64,000 bases of DNA, taken from NCBI RefSeq assembly GCF_019749375.1, contig NZ_JACWFE010000001.1, positions 372,001 through 436,000 on the forward strand, read 5' to 3'. Source of the stretch: Bacillus sp. S/N-304-OC-R1 (GTDB lineage: Bacteria; Bacillota; Bacilli; Bacillales; Cytobacillaceae). The notes beneath the pieces were generated by a model that was not told where the DNA came from, did no database searches, and worked only from the letters and a program-made list of their open reading frames with translations. Each line of letters opens with the position of its first letter. The first letter of the stretch is position 1. This document shows, piece after piece, positions 9,597-17,714 of this stretch. The position numbers and the translations under genes were made by a program.

Positions 9597-9807
9597 TCTC
9601 TCTTTCTCCCATTTGCTGCTGCCCGAGTAGGCCGACAGATTGATAGAATTCCCTTACTCGCAGAGAAACAATATCCTCAGATTCCTTTACAACATATTTT
9701 CGGCCATTCGTTAACGTAATGGTCGTATCAGGAAACGACTCAATTGTCTCAATAAACACGGCATTCAATGTAAATGGTTTTCCATTTAGCTTTGTTACTT
9801 TAATCAA
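9586..9807 (-). CDS. swrD: SwrD/FlbD family flagellar power protein
   Basis: This is a small 73-residue protein of the FlbD family (B. subtilis SwrD, formerly YlzI), which raises flagellar motor power for swarming. The opening IKVTKLNGKPFTLNA and the TTITLTNGRKYVVKES stretch are family hallmarks. The start codon is TTG at 9805-9807 and I see no clear Shine-Dalgarno. Instead, a 10-bp stem-loop (9817-9850) ends nine bases upstream, so translation may be weak or controlled. The 3' end overlaps fliL. Confidence 0.9.
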   Translation of the reverse strand: MIKVTKLNGKPFTLNAVFIETIESFPDTTITLTNGRKYVVKESEDIVSLRVREFYQSVGLLGQQQMGERENEE

Positions 9808-9816
9808 TGTTATGTT

Positions 9817-9850
9817 CAGGGTCTTAGAAAGCTCAGCCTTTAAGACCCTG
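9817..9850 (-). other. Stem-loop upstream of the swrD start
   Basis: CAGGGTCTTA (9817-9826) pairs perfectly with TAAGACCCTG (9841-9850) around a 14-base loop. It lies between the flgE stop and the TTG start of swrD, where a ribosome binding site would be expected. No U-tract follows on the minus strand, so it is not a classic terminator. A role in translation control or mRNA processing is inference. Confidence 0.6.
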
Positions 9851-9862
9851 TCCCTCCCTTAC

Positions 9863-11107
9863 CTATCGTTTTAGGTTAACCAATTCTTGCAGAATTTCGT
9901 CGGATGTCGTGATAATACGAGTATTTGCTTGGAAACCGCGTTGAGCAGTGATCATTTCAGTGAACTCTTCTGATAGGTCGACATTGGACATTTCTAATGT
10001 GCCGGAAGCGATTGTACCCCGGCCATCCCCCGCAGCACCAACATTAGCTGTTCCTGAGCTAATCGTTTCTTGAAATAAGTTAGAGCCAGTTTTATTTAAA
10101 CCGGATGTATTGCTAAATTTAGCTATCGCTAGACGGCCAAGTGTTGCAATCTCTCCATTTGAATAGACACCATTTATTTCGCCCATTGCTCCGATACTAA
10201 AACTCTCTAATTTCCCCTCTAAATATCCATTTGGATCTGAAAATGCAGTTGTCCCCCCCTTATCTACAGAAATATCGCCTATTGCAATTTTGGGTTTTAA
10301 TTCTATATCGTCATCATTTTCATCTTTACCAAGTATGATGGAAATGGCGGACCCATCTACTGGATCTAGTGTTAATTTCCCATCCGTACCAACCGTAATC
10401 TTTAATTGTCCTGCTATAGTATCGTCGTCCTCTAATTCTTTTCTTGTTACGCCACCATAATATACCTGCCATTCATCTGCAGAAGTTTTCTTATAATGAA
10501 CATCCAAATCATGTACTTTTCCCTTTTCATCAATAACTTTTATTTGTTGAGTTATAATTGTACCTTCAATAGCACCCACATCAAGATTCCCTGATACTGA
10601 TATTTGATCTGTCGGTGTAGCTGGTAGTACTGCATTTACATTGATCGCTACATCACCATAATTATTTGTTAATGTTTTCCCATCGGCTGCATATTTATAA
10701 GCTTGTACCTTATATCCATCTCCATTTACTAAGGCACCCTTATCATCTAGATAAAAGTTACCAGCGCGAGTATAGTATTGAGCATTTCCTTGTTTAACAA
10801 CAAAATACCCATCTCCTTCAATTGAAAGGTCTTGCGGACGGTTTGTTGATTGTAAGCTTGAACCTGTATGAATTGTATCGATTGAAGCTAACGATGACCC
10901 AAGCCCAACCTGCATTGCATTTTTACCACCACGGTTATCAGTTGATGCACTGGCCCCTGCAATCGTCTGGCTCATAGCATCCTTAAACGTTACACGGCCT
11001 TTTTTGAATCCAGCTGTATTTACGTTTGCTATGTTATTACCAATTACATCTAGTTTTGTTTGAAAGTTTCTTAATCCACTAATACCTGAATACATTGAAC
11101 GTAGCAT
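9863..11107 (-). CDS. flgE: Flagellar hook protein FlgE (long form)
   Basis: This is the hook subunit, sharing the rod/hook fold. The N-terminal MLRSMYSGISGLRNFQTKLD and the ANVNTAGFKKGR motif form the D0 coiled part. The C-terminal EEFTEMITAQRGFQANTRII region forms its partner helix. The 414 residues compare with about 264 in B. subtilis. The extra ~150 residues lie in the middle (about 160-320), where the variable D1/D2 domain sits. An AAGGAG site lies 9 bases before the ATG. It was called FlgG in older Bacillus annotation. The next gene in the 5' direction is the TIGR02530-type gene. Confidence 0.94.
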   Translation of the reverse strand: MLRSMYSGISGLRNFQTKLDVIGNNIANVNTAGFKKGRVTFKDAMSQTIAGASASTDNRGGKNAMQVGLGSSLASIDTIHTGSSLQSTNRPQDLSIEGDGYFVVKQGNAQYYTRAGNFYLDDKGALVNGDGYKVQAYKYAADGKTLTNNYGDVAINVNAVLPATPTDQISVSGNLDVGAIEGTIITQQIKVIDEKGKVHDLDVHYKKTSADEWQVYYGGVTRKELEDDDTIAGQLKITVGTDGKLTLDPVDGSAISIILGKDENDDDIELKPKIAIGDISVDKGGTTAFSDPNGYLEGKLESFSIGAMGEINGVYSNGEIATLGRLAIAKFSNTSGLNKTGSNLFQETISSGTANVGAAGDGRGTIASGTLEMSNVDLSEEFTEMITAQRGFQANTRIITTSDEILQELVNLKR

Positions 11108-11184
11108 TAATTATTGCTCCTTTCGTATGCAGCTGCTTCTGTCAGTCCGCAGCTTTGGCTTCCTTTTTCAGGTCCAGCCAATAT

Positions 11185-11571
11185 TTATTGATCTAGTAGA
11201 ATGGTCCCATTAATATTTGTAAATATTTGTGTTCGGGCTTCCTCCCGATCCATTGCCGTGATCACTGTATTGTTTTTGGCGCTGACGATTAGGGCAGCAT
11301 CCTTCAATAATACAAGAGATTCATTTACACCCTTTTTTCTAGCTTCAAAAACTTTATCCGCAATTTGCTTCCAGTGAGTATCATTAATCTGGATTCCTCT
11401 TTGCTGCATGCGGTCCTGGGCGTGCTTACTCACTGTTAATTTACCTTGTGGCTGAAGAGCCGTTTGAAGATGGGCGGCAAATTTATTGCTTTGCAATTCC
11501 GGTTTAATCGGTCTAATCTTTGGGTTTATTACGGCCTTTGATTGAATCGGATGAAACATCATTTTATCCAT
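11185..11571 (-). CDS. TIGR02530-type conserved flagellar operon protein
   Basis: This 128-residue protein resembles the uncharacterized family known as TIGR02530, found in Firmicute flagellar operons between flgD and flgE. Recognisable parts are LTVSKHAQDRMQQRGI and the C-terminal VSAKNNTVITAMDREEARTQ with INGTILLDQ. No signal peptide or membrane helix is seen, so it is probably cytosolic or exported without cleavage. AGGTGATTG precedes the ATG. Position suggests a role in hook assembly, but the function is not known to me. Confidence 0.85.
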   Translation of the reverse strand: MDKMMFHPIQSKAVINPKIRPIKPELQSNKFAAHLQTALQPQGKLTVSKHAQDRMQQRGIQINDTHWKQIADKVFEARKKGVNESLVLLKDAALIVSAKNNTVITAMDREEARTQIFTNINGTILLDQ

Positions 11572-11586
11572 TCAATCACCTACTTA

Positions 11587-12219
11587 TTATTCAATTTTTG
11601 TAATCTGTGATGCTGAAATGTTCTTCTCATCATCCAGCTGAAATAGAGTTTTTCCATCTTTAAAGGAAACAGATTTCACTAATCCTGTTTTTTCTGCCTT
11701 GTCCGCTAAATATGTAACTGACTTCCCAATCAACATGCTCGCCTGCACCATTGCATTTTCTTTAGAAATTTCATTCACTTGTGAAATATTACCTGGCTCT
11801 AGCTTTGTTCCATCATCCAGGATAAATAGAACATTGTTGTCTTTAAACTGAACAGATGCTACTTTACCTTTACCTTCTTCTATGATAGGTGTCCCCGCAT
11901 CATCCTTTGCTTCGGTTACTTTATGCCAAGTAATGTCCTTACCTACAAATTGGCTGTATGCAATTAATTGACTTTGCTCTTGGACCTTAACAAATTTCTC
12001 CATCGTTTTACCCATATTGGTAATCTGCTCTAGTGTCGAGAATGTCGCCATTTGTGCAATAAAGTCTTTATCCTGCATCGGATTCATTGGATCTTGGTTT
12101 TGCAGCTGAACCATTAATATTTTTAGAAAATCATCTTTGCCTAAAATATCAGAACCGGTTTTTCGCTGTTCTTTTTGATAGTTTGATAACAATAAAGACG
12201 AATCAATAGTATTTGTCAT
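11587..12219 (-). CDS. flgD: Flagellar hook cap (scaffold) protein FlgD
   Basis: FlgD forms the cap under which FlgE subunits polymerise. The 210 residues include the conserved N-terminal region LGKDDFLKILMVQLQNQDP and PMQDKDFIAQMATFSTLEQ (about 24-77). A C-terminal pair of similar beta-rich segments follows: KGKVASVQFKDNNVLFILDD and TGLVKSVSFKDGKTLFQLDD look like an internal repeat. It is longer than the ~140-residue core seen in some Bacillus species. It lies between fliK and the TIGR02530-type gene. Confidence 0.94.
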   Translation of the reverse strand: MTNTIDSSLLLSNYQKEQRKTGSDILGKDDFLKILMVQLQNQDPMNPMQDKDFIAQMATFSTLEQITNMGKTMEKFVKVQEQSQLIAYSQFVGKDITWHKVTEAKDDAGTPIIEEGKGKVASVQFKDNNVLFILDDGTKLEPGNISQVNEISKENAMVQASMLIGKSVTYLADKAEKTGLVKSVSFKDGKTLFQLDDEKNISASQITKIE

Positions 12220-12232
12220 TTTCTAATTACAC

Positions 12233-13492
12233 CTACGCTTCTGTATTGAGAAGTGCTTCTGCAAATGAAAGATCAAAATCTTCTGTTTGCTGTTCTTGCT
12301 GTCTTTCTTGGTGCTGTTGCCCTTCCTGGCCTTGATTCTGCTGGTCACGGTTAAAACTGCGATCAGCTTGAGTATAGCTTTGAGAAATTTCAATTCTTTC
12401 TACTTGAATATTTTGCGAGTGAAATGCCTGCTTTAGTCCATTTAACTGAGATTCCATCATATCCTTAGCATTTGCCGTGGAAGTCAAAATACGTGCAATA
12501 ATTGTTGAGTCCTTTTGAATAAGCTCTACTCGAAGTGCACCAAGATGCTCTGGATTTAACTTAATAAATAGTCTCTGCGTTCCTCCGTTTTTCATCAACT
12601 GGCTTCTTGACAGAATTGACTCAAATTGCTCTAACAGTTGTTCTGTTGAAACAGGCTTTCCGGCACTCGTAATTAAAGAAAGCTGCTCTGGCTTACTCAT
12701 CTGCTGAAATTGAATAAACCCTTGATGATTTACCGTCTCTGATTTATTTAGACCTTTTCCGGCAATTTCAGAATCGGCTTGAGTTTTACCACCTTGTTCA
12801 TTTAAAAGTGATTGGAATGTTTTCTTTGCAAAATCTACTCTGTCAATAGTACTTCCAGTATTTAAAGCAAGCTCGAGCTTTTCGCTAATATTTTTCATAA
12901 ATTCTTTTAATTTTAATTGATCCTCTAGGGAACCTTTATGTGCAGATAATAATTCAAAGAGCTTAATCGCTTTCATTGCTTGTCCAAATTCTTTTGTCGG
13001 TTCGATTCTCATATCTTGCTTTTGGATTGAAAAGATTGATTGAATTAATGCAATGATTAAATCTGATTGATCCTCATCCTTATTATCTTTCTTAAGTTGA
13101 TCAATACTGACGTTTTGTTCTTCTATATTAACATTTAGGCTATTGTGCAACTTGCTTAATAACTGGATTAACTCATCAGAAGATAAATTCAATTGCTCTT
13201 CAATAAGTTTAATGACATCTGAACTACCAGAATTTGCACATTCCCCCAATAGCTGGGACCCGTTTTCCATTTTAAAAATATCTGTAGTTTGCAGGTATTG
13301 AATTAAGTCTGTAAGCTCAGCTTTTGGCATATCAATTGAAGTTATATTAGCAGAATCATTAGGTAAAACAGGTTCAACACCCATTATTCCAGTTAGTAAA
13401 GAATCAAATCCGCTTCCGGTTTTTCCAGAAGAAATAGATTTACCACCATTGGAAACAATTGCATTAATCGTTCCTAAGCCACTAGTCTCCAT
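12233..13492 (-). CDS. fliK: Flagellar hook-length control protein FliK
   Basis: FliK measures hook length and triggers the FlhB specificity switch. The 419 residues are weakly conserved over the first ~280. The C-terminal domain (about 285-370) carries the diagnostic LFIKLNPEHLGALRVELIQ and SQLNGLKQAFHSQNIQVERI. The tail is very rich in Gln and Glu (about 378-405). A GGAGGTG Shine-Dalgarno precedes the ATG. It lies between motE and flgD, as in B. subtilis. Confidence 0.93.
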   Translation of the reverse strand: METSGLGTINAIVSNGGKSISSGKTGSGFDSLLTGIMGVEPVLPNDSANITSIDMPKAELTDLIQYLQTTDIFKMENGSQLLGECANSGSSDVIKLIEEQLNLSSDELIQLLSKLHNSLNVNIEEQNVSIDQLKKDNKDEDQSDLIIALIQSIFSIQKQDMRIEPTKEFGQAMKAIKLFELLSAHKGSLEDQLKLKEFMKNISEKLELALNTGSTIDRVDFAKKTFQSLLNEQGGKTQADSEIAGKGLNKSETVNHQGFIQFQQMSKPEQLSLITSAGKPVSTEQLLEQFESILSRSQLMKNGGTQRLFIKLNPEHLGALRVELIQKDSTIIARILTSTANAKDMMESQLNGLKQAFHSQNIQVERIEISQSYTQADRSFNRDQQNQGQEGQQHQERQQEQQTEDFDLSFAEALLNTEA

Positions 13493-13528
13493 CTTTCACA
13501 CCTCCTTTCAACATATTGATTTATGTAT

Positions 13529-14152
13529 TTAAGGTAAATCAGCTGATTTATTTTCAGCAGTAGCTGTCAAAAGCTCGGTATATCTTGCTGCATCTTCCGG
13601 CTTCATTTTTTCCATAATTGCTGCTAATGTATCAGCTTTAATGCTTGAAAGGATTTGCAATGCTTCTTCATCACCCATTTGTGATATGATTGGAGCTGCT
13701 TTTTTAGGCGATATCGTTTCATATGTTTTAATAATGTCCTTAAATGCACGCTTGTTGTCTTCTTTCATTGCCTTTAATTCCATTATTTCTTCCTCAAGGC
13801 GTTGCTTTTCTATTTGGATTTGTGAAATTTCATCGTCCTTACCCTTTAATTCAGTTTCAAGCTTTGAAACCTTTGCTTCTCTGTCCTTAATTTCAGCTTC
13901 AAGCTCAATCATTTTAGATTCAAGACCCTTAACTGTTTTTTGTTCATCTTCTTTCAAAGAGGAAGATATAAACGGGATTTTTTGACTATATTCCTTTGTT
14001 AGTTCAAAGACATTTACACCAAGTACTGTCATAACAATAAGTGCAACAGTTATAGCAAATAGCAGCGGAATTAAGACTACAATAATGAATCCCTGGAATC
14101 TTGATTGTTTTTTCGATTCTTTTTCCTCTAAAACCTTTTCCACGTTAACCAC
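13529..14152 (-). CDS. motE: MotE/YlxF-type flagellar protein with MgtE-N-like domain
   Basis: This 207-residue protein corresponds to B. subtilis YlxF. It has one N-terminal membrane helix (about 22-45), a long coiled coil (about 70-140) and a C-terminal MgtE-N-like domain (APIISQMGDEEALQILSSI and AAIMEKMKPEDAARYTELL). Related MotE proteins act as chaperones for the stator protein MotC in other bacteria. In Bacillus the exact role is less clear. It directly abuts fliJ, since the fliJ stop is adjacent to its ATG. Confidence 0.85.
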   Translation of the reverse strand: MVNVEKVLEEKESKKQSRFQGFIIVVLIPLLFAITVALIVMTVLGVNVFELTKEYSQKIPFISSSLKEDEQKTVKGLESKMIELEAEIKDREAKVSKLETELKGKDDEISQIQIEKQRLEEEIMELKAMKEDNKRAFKDIIKTYETISPKKAAPIISQMGDEEALQILSSIKADTLAAIMEKMKPEDAARYTELLTATAENKSADLP

Positions 14153-14596
14153 CTAATTTCCCCGATTCATGTAGTGCTGGATCGAGATATCATCCATTTG
14201 CTTGACCTCTTCCTGTCTAACACTTTCAGCATAGCTTATCCGATCTTTTTCTTTCATCTTTTCATATTTTTTTACTTCTACATTTTTTTCAACAAGTCTT
14301 TCCTGCTGAAAGTTCATGTGATTACGTGCATTTATAACAATTTGCTGATAATGCTCTATCGTTCTCTCAAGATTATGAATAAAATGCTGATGATGTCTTA
14401 TTTCCTGAACGGGCAAACCATTTACTAACCTTGAGGATTGATAAGTTTCTAAATCCTCTTTTTTCTTTAGGAGTTCATATAATTTTTCAGCAGCCGTTTC
14501 AAATCTTTTAACGGATTGATTAAAGACATTTAACGCTTCATCCTTCTCTCTTTCTTTAATCGAAAGAATCTTTTCAAATTTGAATTGGTATTGCAT
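14153..14596 (-). CDS. fliJ: Flagellar export chaperone/stalk protein FliJ
   Basis: FliJ is a coiled-coil protein that forms the central stalk of the FliI ATPase and links it to FlhA. The 147 residues are almost wholly charged alpha-helix, starting with YQFKFEKILSIKEREKDEAL. No other domain is visible. It is placed right after fliI, with 5 bases between the genes. Confidence 0.92.
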   Translation of the reverse strand: MQYQFKFEKILSIKEREKDEALNVFNQSVKRFETAAEKLYELLKKKEDLETYQSSRLVNGLPVQEIRHHQHFIHNLERTIEHYQQIVINARNHMNFQQERLVEKNVEVKKYEKMKEKDRISYAESVRQEEVKQMDDISIQHYMNRGN

Positions 14597-14601
14597 GAAA
14601 A

Positions 14602-15921
14602 TTACTCTCCTTCCCCAACAAGATTATAAAGTTGATTAACACTTTCCTGAAAAGATACGTTTTCATGTGTTCCCTGTTTCAAAAAAGAAATAATGTTAGG
14701 ATAGAGCCTGATTGCCTCATCTATTTCTATTGATGATCCTTTTTTATAGGCACCTATATTAATTAAATCTTCAGCATTTATATAAGTACTTAATGCTTCA
14801 CGCAATTTTTCAGCGGCTGATATATGTTCACGAGGGACAATATTATTCATCACCCTGCTGACACTTTTTAAAACATTAACAGCTGGATATTGACCTTTAT
14901 TCGCCAGAGCCCGATCCAAAACAAAATGGCCATCTAATATCCCACGGACTGTATCAGCAATTGGTTCATTCATATCATCGCCATCAACTAAAACGGTATA
15001 AAAGGCTGTGATTGAACCTTTTTCATTCGTTCCTGTTCTTTCAAGAAGCTTTGGTAAAATAGCAAACACAGAAGGTGTGTATCCTTTAGTTGTTGGAGGC
15101 TCCCCAATGGCAAGACCCACTTCTCTTTGTGCCATTGCCACCCTTGTTACTGAATCCATCATCAGCATGACATTGAGACCTTTATCACGGAAGTATTCAG
15201 CAATTGCGGTTGCTGTATAGGCACCTTTTATCCTCATTAACGCTGGCTGATCAGAAGTTGCCACAACGACAATTGATCGGCTAAGTCCTTCTGGGCCAAG
15301 ATCACGTTCTATAAATTCACGAACTTCTCTTCCCCGCTCACCTATTAAAGCAATAACATTTAAGTCTGCTGTTGTATTCCGTGCAACCATACCTAGTAAA
15401 GTACTTTTGCCTACTCCACTACCAGCAAAAATTCCTACTCGCTGTCCAATTCCAACAGTTAATAAACTATCAATCATTCGAACACCTACTTCTATAGAAG
15501 AAGAGATAGGGGGTCTCTGCATTGGATTTGGCGGCTCTTGTTCAGTTGGTGCTGGAGATAATCCTTTTGGCAATGGTGATCCATCAAGCGGCTGTCCAAT
15601 AGAATCAATAATTGTGCCGATTAATTGGGGACCTACCTTTATCTCTAATGGTCTTGAAGTCGCCTCAACTAAGCTTCCAGGTGAAATATCGTTTATTGTC
15701 GTAAATGGCATTAAAATAACTTCTTCATTTTTAAAGCCAACAACTTCTGCTTGAATCACTCTATTTTTCTTGTTTCCAACGTGTATATAACACACATCAC
15801 CAATCGAGCTTTCAGGTGGACCTTGAGATTCAATCATTAATCCTACTACTCTTTTAACTCTCCCAAAACGTTTAAAAGAATCAAGACCATCAATTTGTCC
15901 GATCACATCAAGAAGTTTCAT
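14602..15921 (-). CDS. fliI: Flagellum-specific ATPase FliI
   Basis: FliI is the hexameric ATPase of the flagellar export apparatus, related to the F1 beta subunit. The 439 residues carry the P-loop GIFAGSGVGKSTLLGM near 164-179, ALIGERGREVREFIE, a Walker B region VMLMMDSVTRVAMAQRE, and the GEPPTTKGYTPSVFA signature. It lies 2 bases after fliH, its negative regulator. Confidence 0.98.
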   Translation of the reverse strand: MKLLDVIGQIDGLDSFKRFGRVKRVVGLMIESQGPPESSIGDVCYIHVGNKKNRVIQAEVVGFKNEEVILMPFTTINDISPGSLVEATSRPLEIKVGPQLIGTIIDSIGQPLDGSPLPKGLSPAPTEQEPPNPMQRPPISSSIEVGVRMIDSLLTVGIGQRVGIFAGSGVGKSTLLGMVARNTTADLNVIALIGERGREVREFIERDLGPEGLSRSIVVVATSDQPALMRIKGAYTATAIAEYFRDKGLNVMLMMDSVTRVAMAQREVGLAIGEPPTTKGYTPSVFAILPKLLERTGTNEKGSITAFYTVLVDGDDMNEPIADTVRGILDGHFVLDRALANKGQYPAVNVLKSVSRVMNNIVPREHISAAEKLREALSTYINAEDLINIGAYKKGSSIEIDEAIRLYPNIISFLKQGTHENVSFQESVNQLYNLVGEGE

Positions 15922-15923
15922 TC

Positions 15924-16694
15924 CTATTCACCCTCTAGCATTTCAATAAGCTTGCGTTTAATTTCTTCTAGCTGACTGTCAATGCTAGCGTCAATTCTTC
16001 CATTAACCGATTCAATAACACAGCTAGACTCTACTAATTCGTCATCAGGATAAATGAATAAGTCTACTTCCCTTGGAAAGAGCATTTTGAGCTCTTCTTT
16101 GTTAGCAAGCAGCAAATCAAAATGGATTGGGTTTACATGCAGTTGAACCTCTTGATTTTCTCTAGCCTCTTTTAATGCTCTCTTAACAAGAGTTAGGAAT
16201 TCTTCCCCGTTTTCTTCAATTGTTTTCCCTAGAATTTTTCCGGCTACTTTAATGCCAATTTCTAGAATTTCTCGGTCAGATGATTCAACATGTGAACGGT
16301 AATCTGCTTTTGCTGAATCAACAACAGAACGTGCCAGTTGAATGACATCATGATATTCTAAGTATCCTTTTTCTCGTCCTTCTTCAAAGCCAGCAGCAAA
16401 TCCGGATTCCTTGGCGCTCTCAGTTATCCTTACTTTTTCCAATTCAAAGTCTTGAATATTTTCATCCAGTTTTTCACGGATTTGCTCCGCCTCATGCCTT
16501 GCACTTCTTAATATCTCTTCTGCCTCTCTTTGGGCATTTTCAATAATAGATTGTGTCAGCTCATCCATATTTATTGGATTTGGAGTAATCTCGTCGTCCT
16601 TAAGATCTGGTTTAAACAGCTTTATTGAGATGACCTTTTTGTCATTGGGAACTTGATTAACTAAAGGGGAAACACCTTTTATTAATCTAGACAA
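15924..16694 (-). CDS. fliH: Flagellar export ATPase regulator FliH
   Basis: FliH dimers bind FliI and hold it at the export gate. The protein has a coiled-coil middle (about 45-105, with QREAEEILRSARHEAEQIRE) and a C-terminal domain resembling F-ATPase delta (LVKRALKEARENQEVQLHVN). I chose TTG at 16692-16694 because GGGGGAG lies nine bases before it. The upstream in-frame ATG (16701-16703) directly abuts that site and cannot use it. The gene overlaps the end of fliG. Confidence 0.92.
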   Translation of the reverse strand: MSRLIKGVSPLVNQVPNDKKVISIKLFKPDLKDDEITPNPINMDELTQSIIENAQREAEEILRSARHEAEQIREKLDENIQDFELEKVRITESAKESGFAAGFEEGREKGYLEYHDVIQLARSVVDSAKADYRSHVESSDREILEIGIKVAGKILGKTIEENGEEFLTLVKRALKEARENQEVQLHVNPIHFDLLLANKEELKMLFPREVDLFIYPDDELVESSCVIESVNGRIDASIDSQLEEIKRKLIEMLEGE

Positions 16695-17703
16695 TAATAT
16701 CATCTCCCCCGCCGCGTGCGACGACGATTTCTCCAGCTTCTTCTAGGCGGCGAATAATGGCAACGATTCTTGATTGTGCCTCTTCAACATCACGAAGTCT
16801 AACAGGTCCCATATATTCCATTTCATCCTTAAACGTTTCAACCATTCGTTTGGACATATTCTTGAATATAATCTCTTTAACTTCATCACTTGATACTTTA
16901 AGTGAAAGCATAAGATCTTCACTTTCACAATCGCGGATAACACGCTGAATGGCACGGTTATCAAGGGTAACAATATCTTCAAATACGAACATTCTTTTCT
17001 TAATTTCTTCAGCCAGCTCTGGATCTTGAATTTCTAATGCGTCTAGAATCGTCCGTTCTGTAGAACGGTCTACACCATTCAGAACATCAACAACCGCTTC
17101 AATTCCACCAGTTTGTGTGTAGTCTTGTGTAACAGTTGCGGATAGTTTTCTTTCAAGAATTTGTTCGACTTCATTAATAATTTCAGGAGCAGTACTATCC
17201 ATAACTGCAATTCTTCTTGCAATATCCGCTTGCATTTCTTGAGGCAGCTCAGATAAAATTTGTCCAGCTTGAGCAGCATCTAAATAAGATAAAATTAAGG
17301 CAATTGTTTGCGGATGCTCATTTTGAATAAAGTTTAATATTTGTGCAGGATCAGCTTTTCTGGCAAAATCAAACGGTCTTACTTGTAATGATGATGTTAG
17401 TCGATTAATAATAATCGCAGCTTGTTCATTACCGAGCGCTTTTTCTAACACCGTTTTTGCATAACCAATACCGCCTTGTGAAATATAATCTTGTGCTAAT
17501 GCAATATTATGAAACTCCTCTAGAATTTCTTCTTTTGCCAAAGAATCCACTTTCTTTACTCCGGAAATTTCCAAAGTTAACTTTTCTATTTCTTCTTCAC
17601 TTAAATGCTTATATACCGAAGATGCAACATCAGGTCCGAGCGAAATTAGAAGTATGGCTGCCTTTTGTTTCCCCGTTAATTCTTTTGAATCTTTCTTTGC
17701 CAT
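16687..17703 (-). CDS. fliG: Flagellar motor switch protein FliG
   Basis: FliG couples torque generation by the stator to the MS ring and C-ring. The 338 residues match the B. subtilis length exactly. It has the N-terminal FliF-binding domain, the EHPQTIALILSYLDAAQAG middle domain, and the C-terminal torque helix with charged residues (VFEDIVTLDNRAIQRVIRDC). It ends with the family tail GGGDDIIV. The ATG at 17701-17703 sits seven bases after AGGAGG, while the first ATG two codons upstream is too close to it. Confidence 0.98.
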   Translation of the reverse strand: MAKKDSKELTGKQKAAILLISLGPDVASSVYKHLSEEEIEKLTLEISGVKKVDSLAKEEILEEFHNIALAQDYISQGGIGYAKTVLEKALGNEQAAIIINRLTSSLQVRPFDFARKADPAQILNFIQNEHPQTIALILSYLDAAQAGQILSELPQEMQADIARRIAVMDSTAPEIINEVEQILERKLSATVTQDYTQTGGIEAVVDVLNGVDRSTERTILDALEIQDPELAEEIKKRMFVFEDIVTLDNRAIQRVIRDCESEDLMLSLKVSSDEVKEIIFKNMSKRMVETFKDEMEYMGPVRLRDVEEAQSRIVAIIRRLEEAGEIVVARGGGDDIIV

Positions 17704-17714
17704 TCCCATACCTC

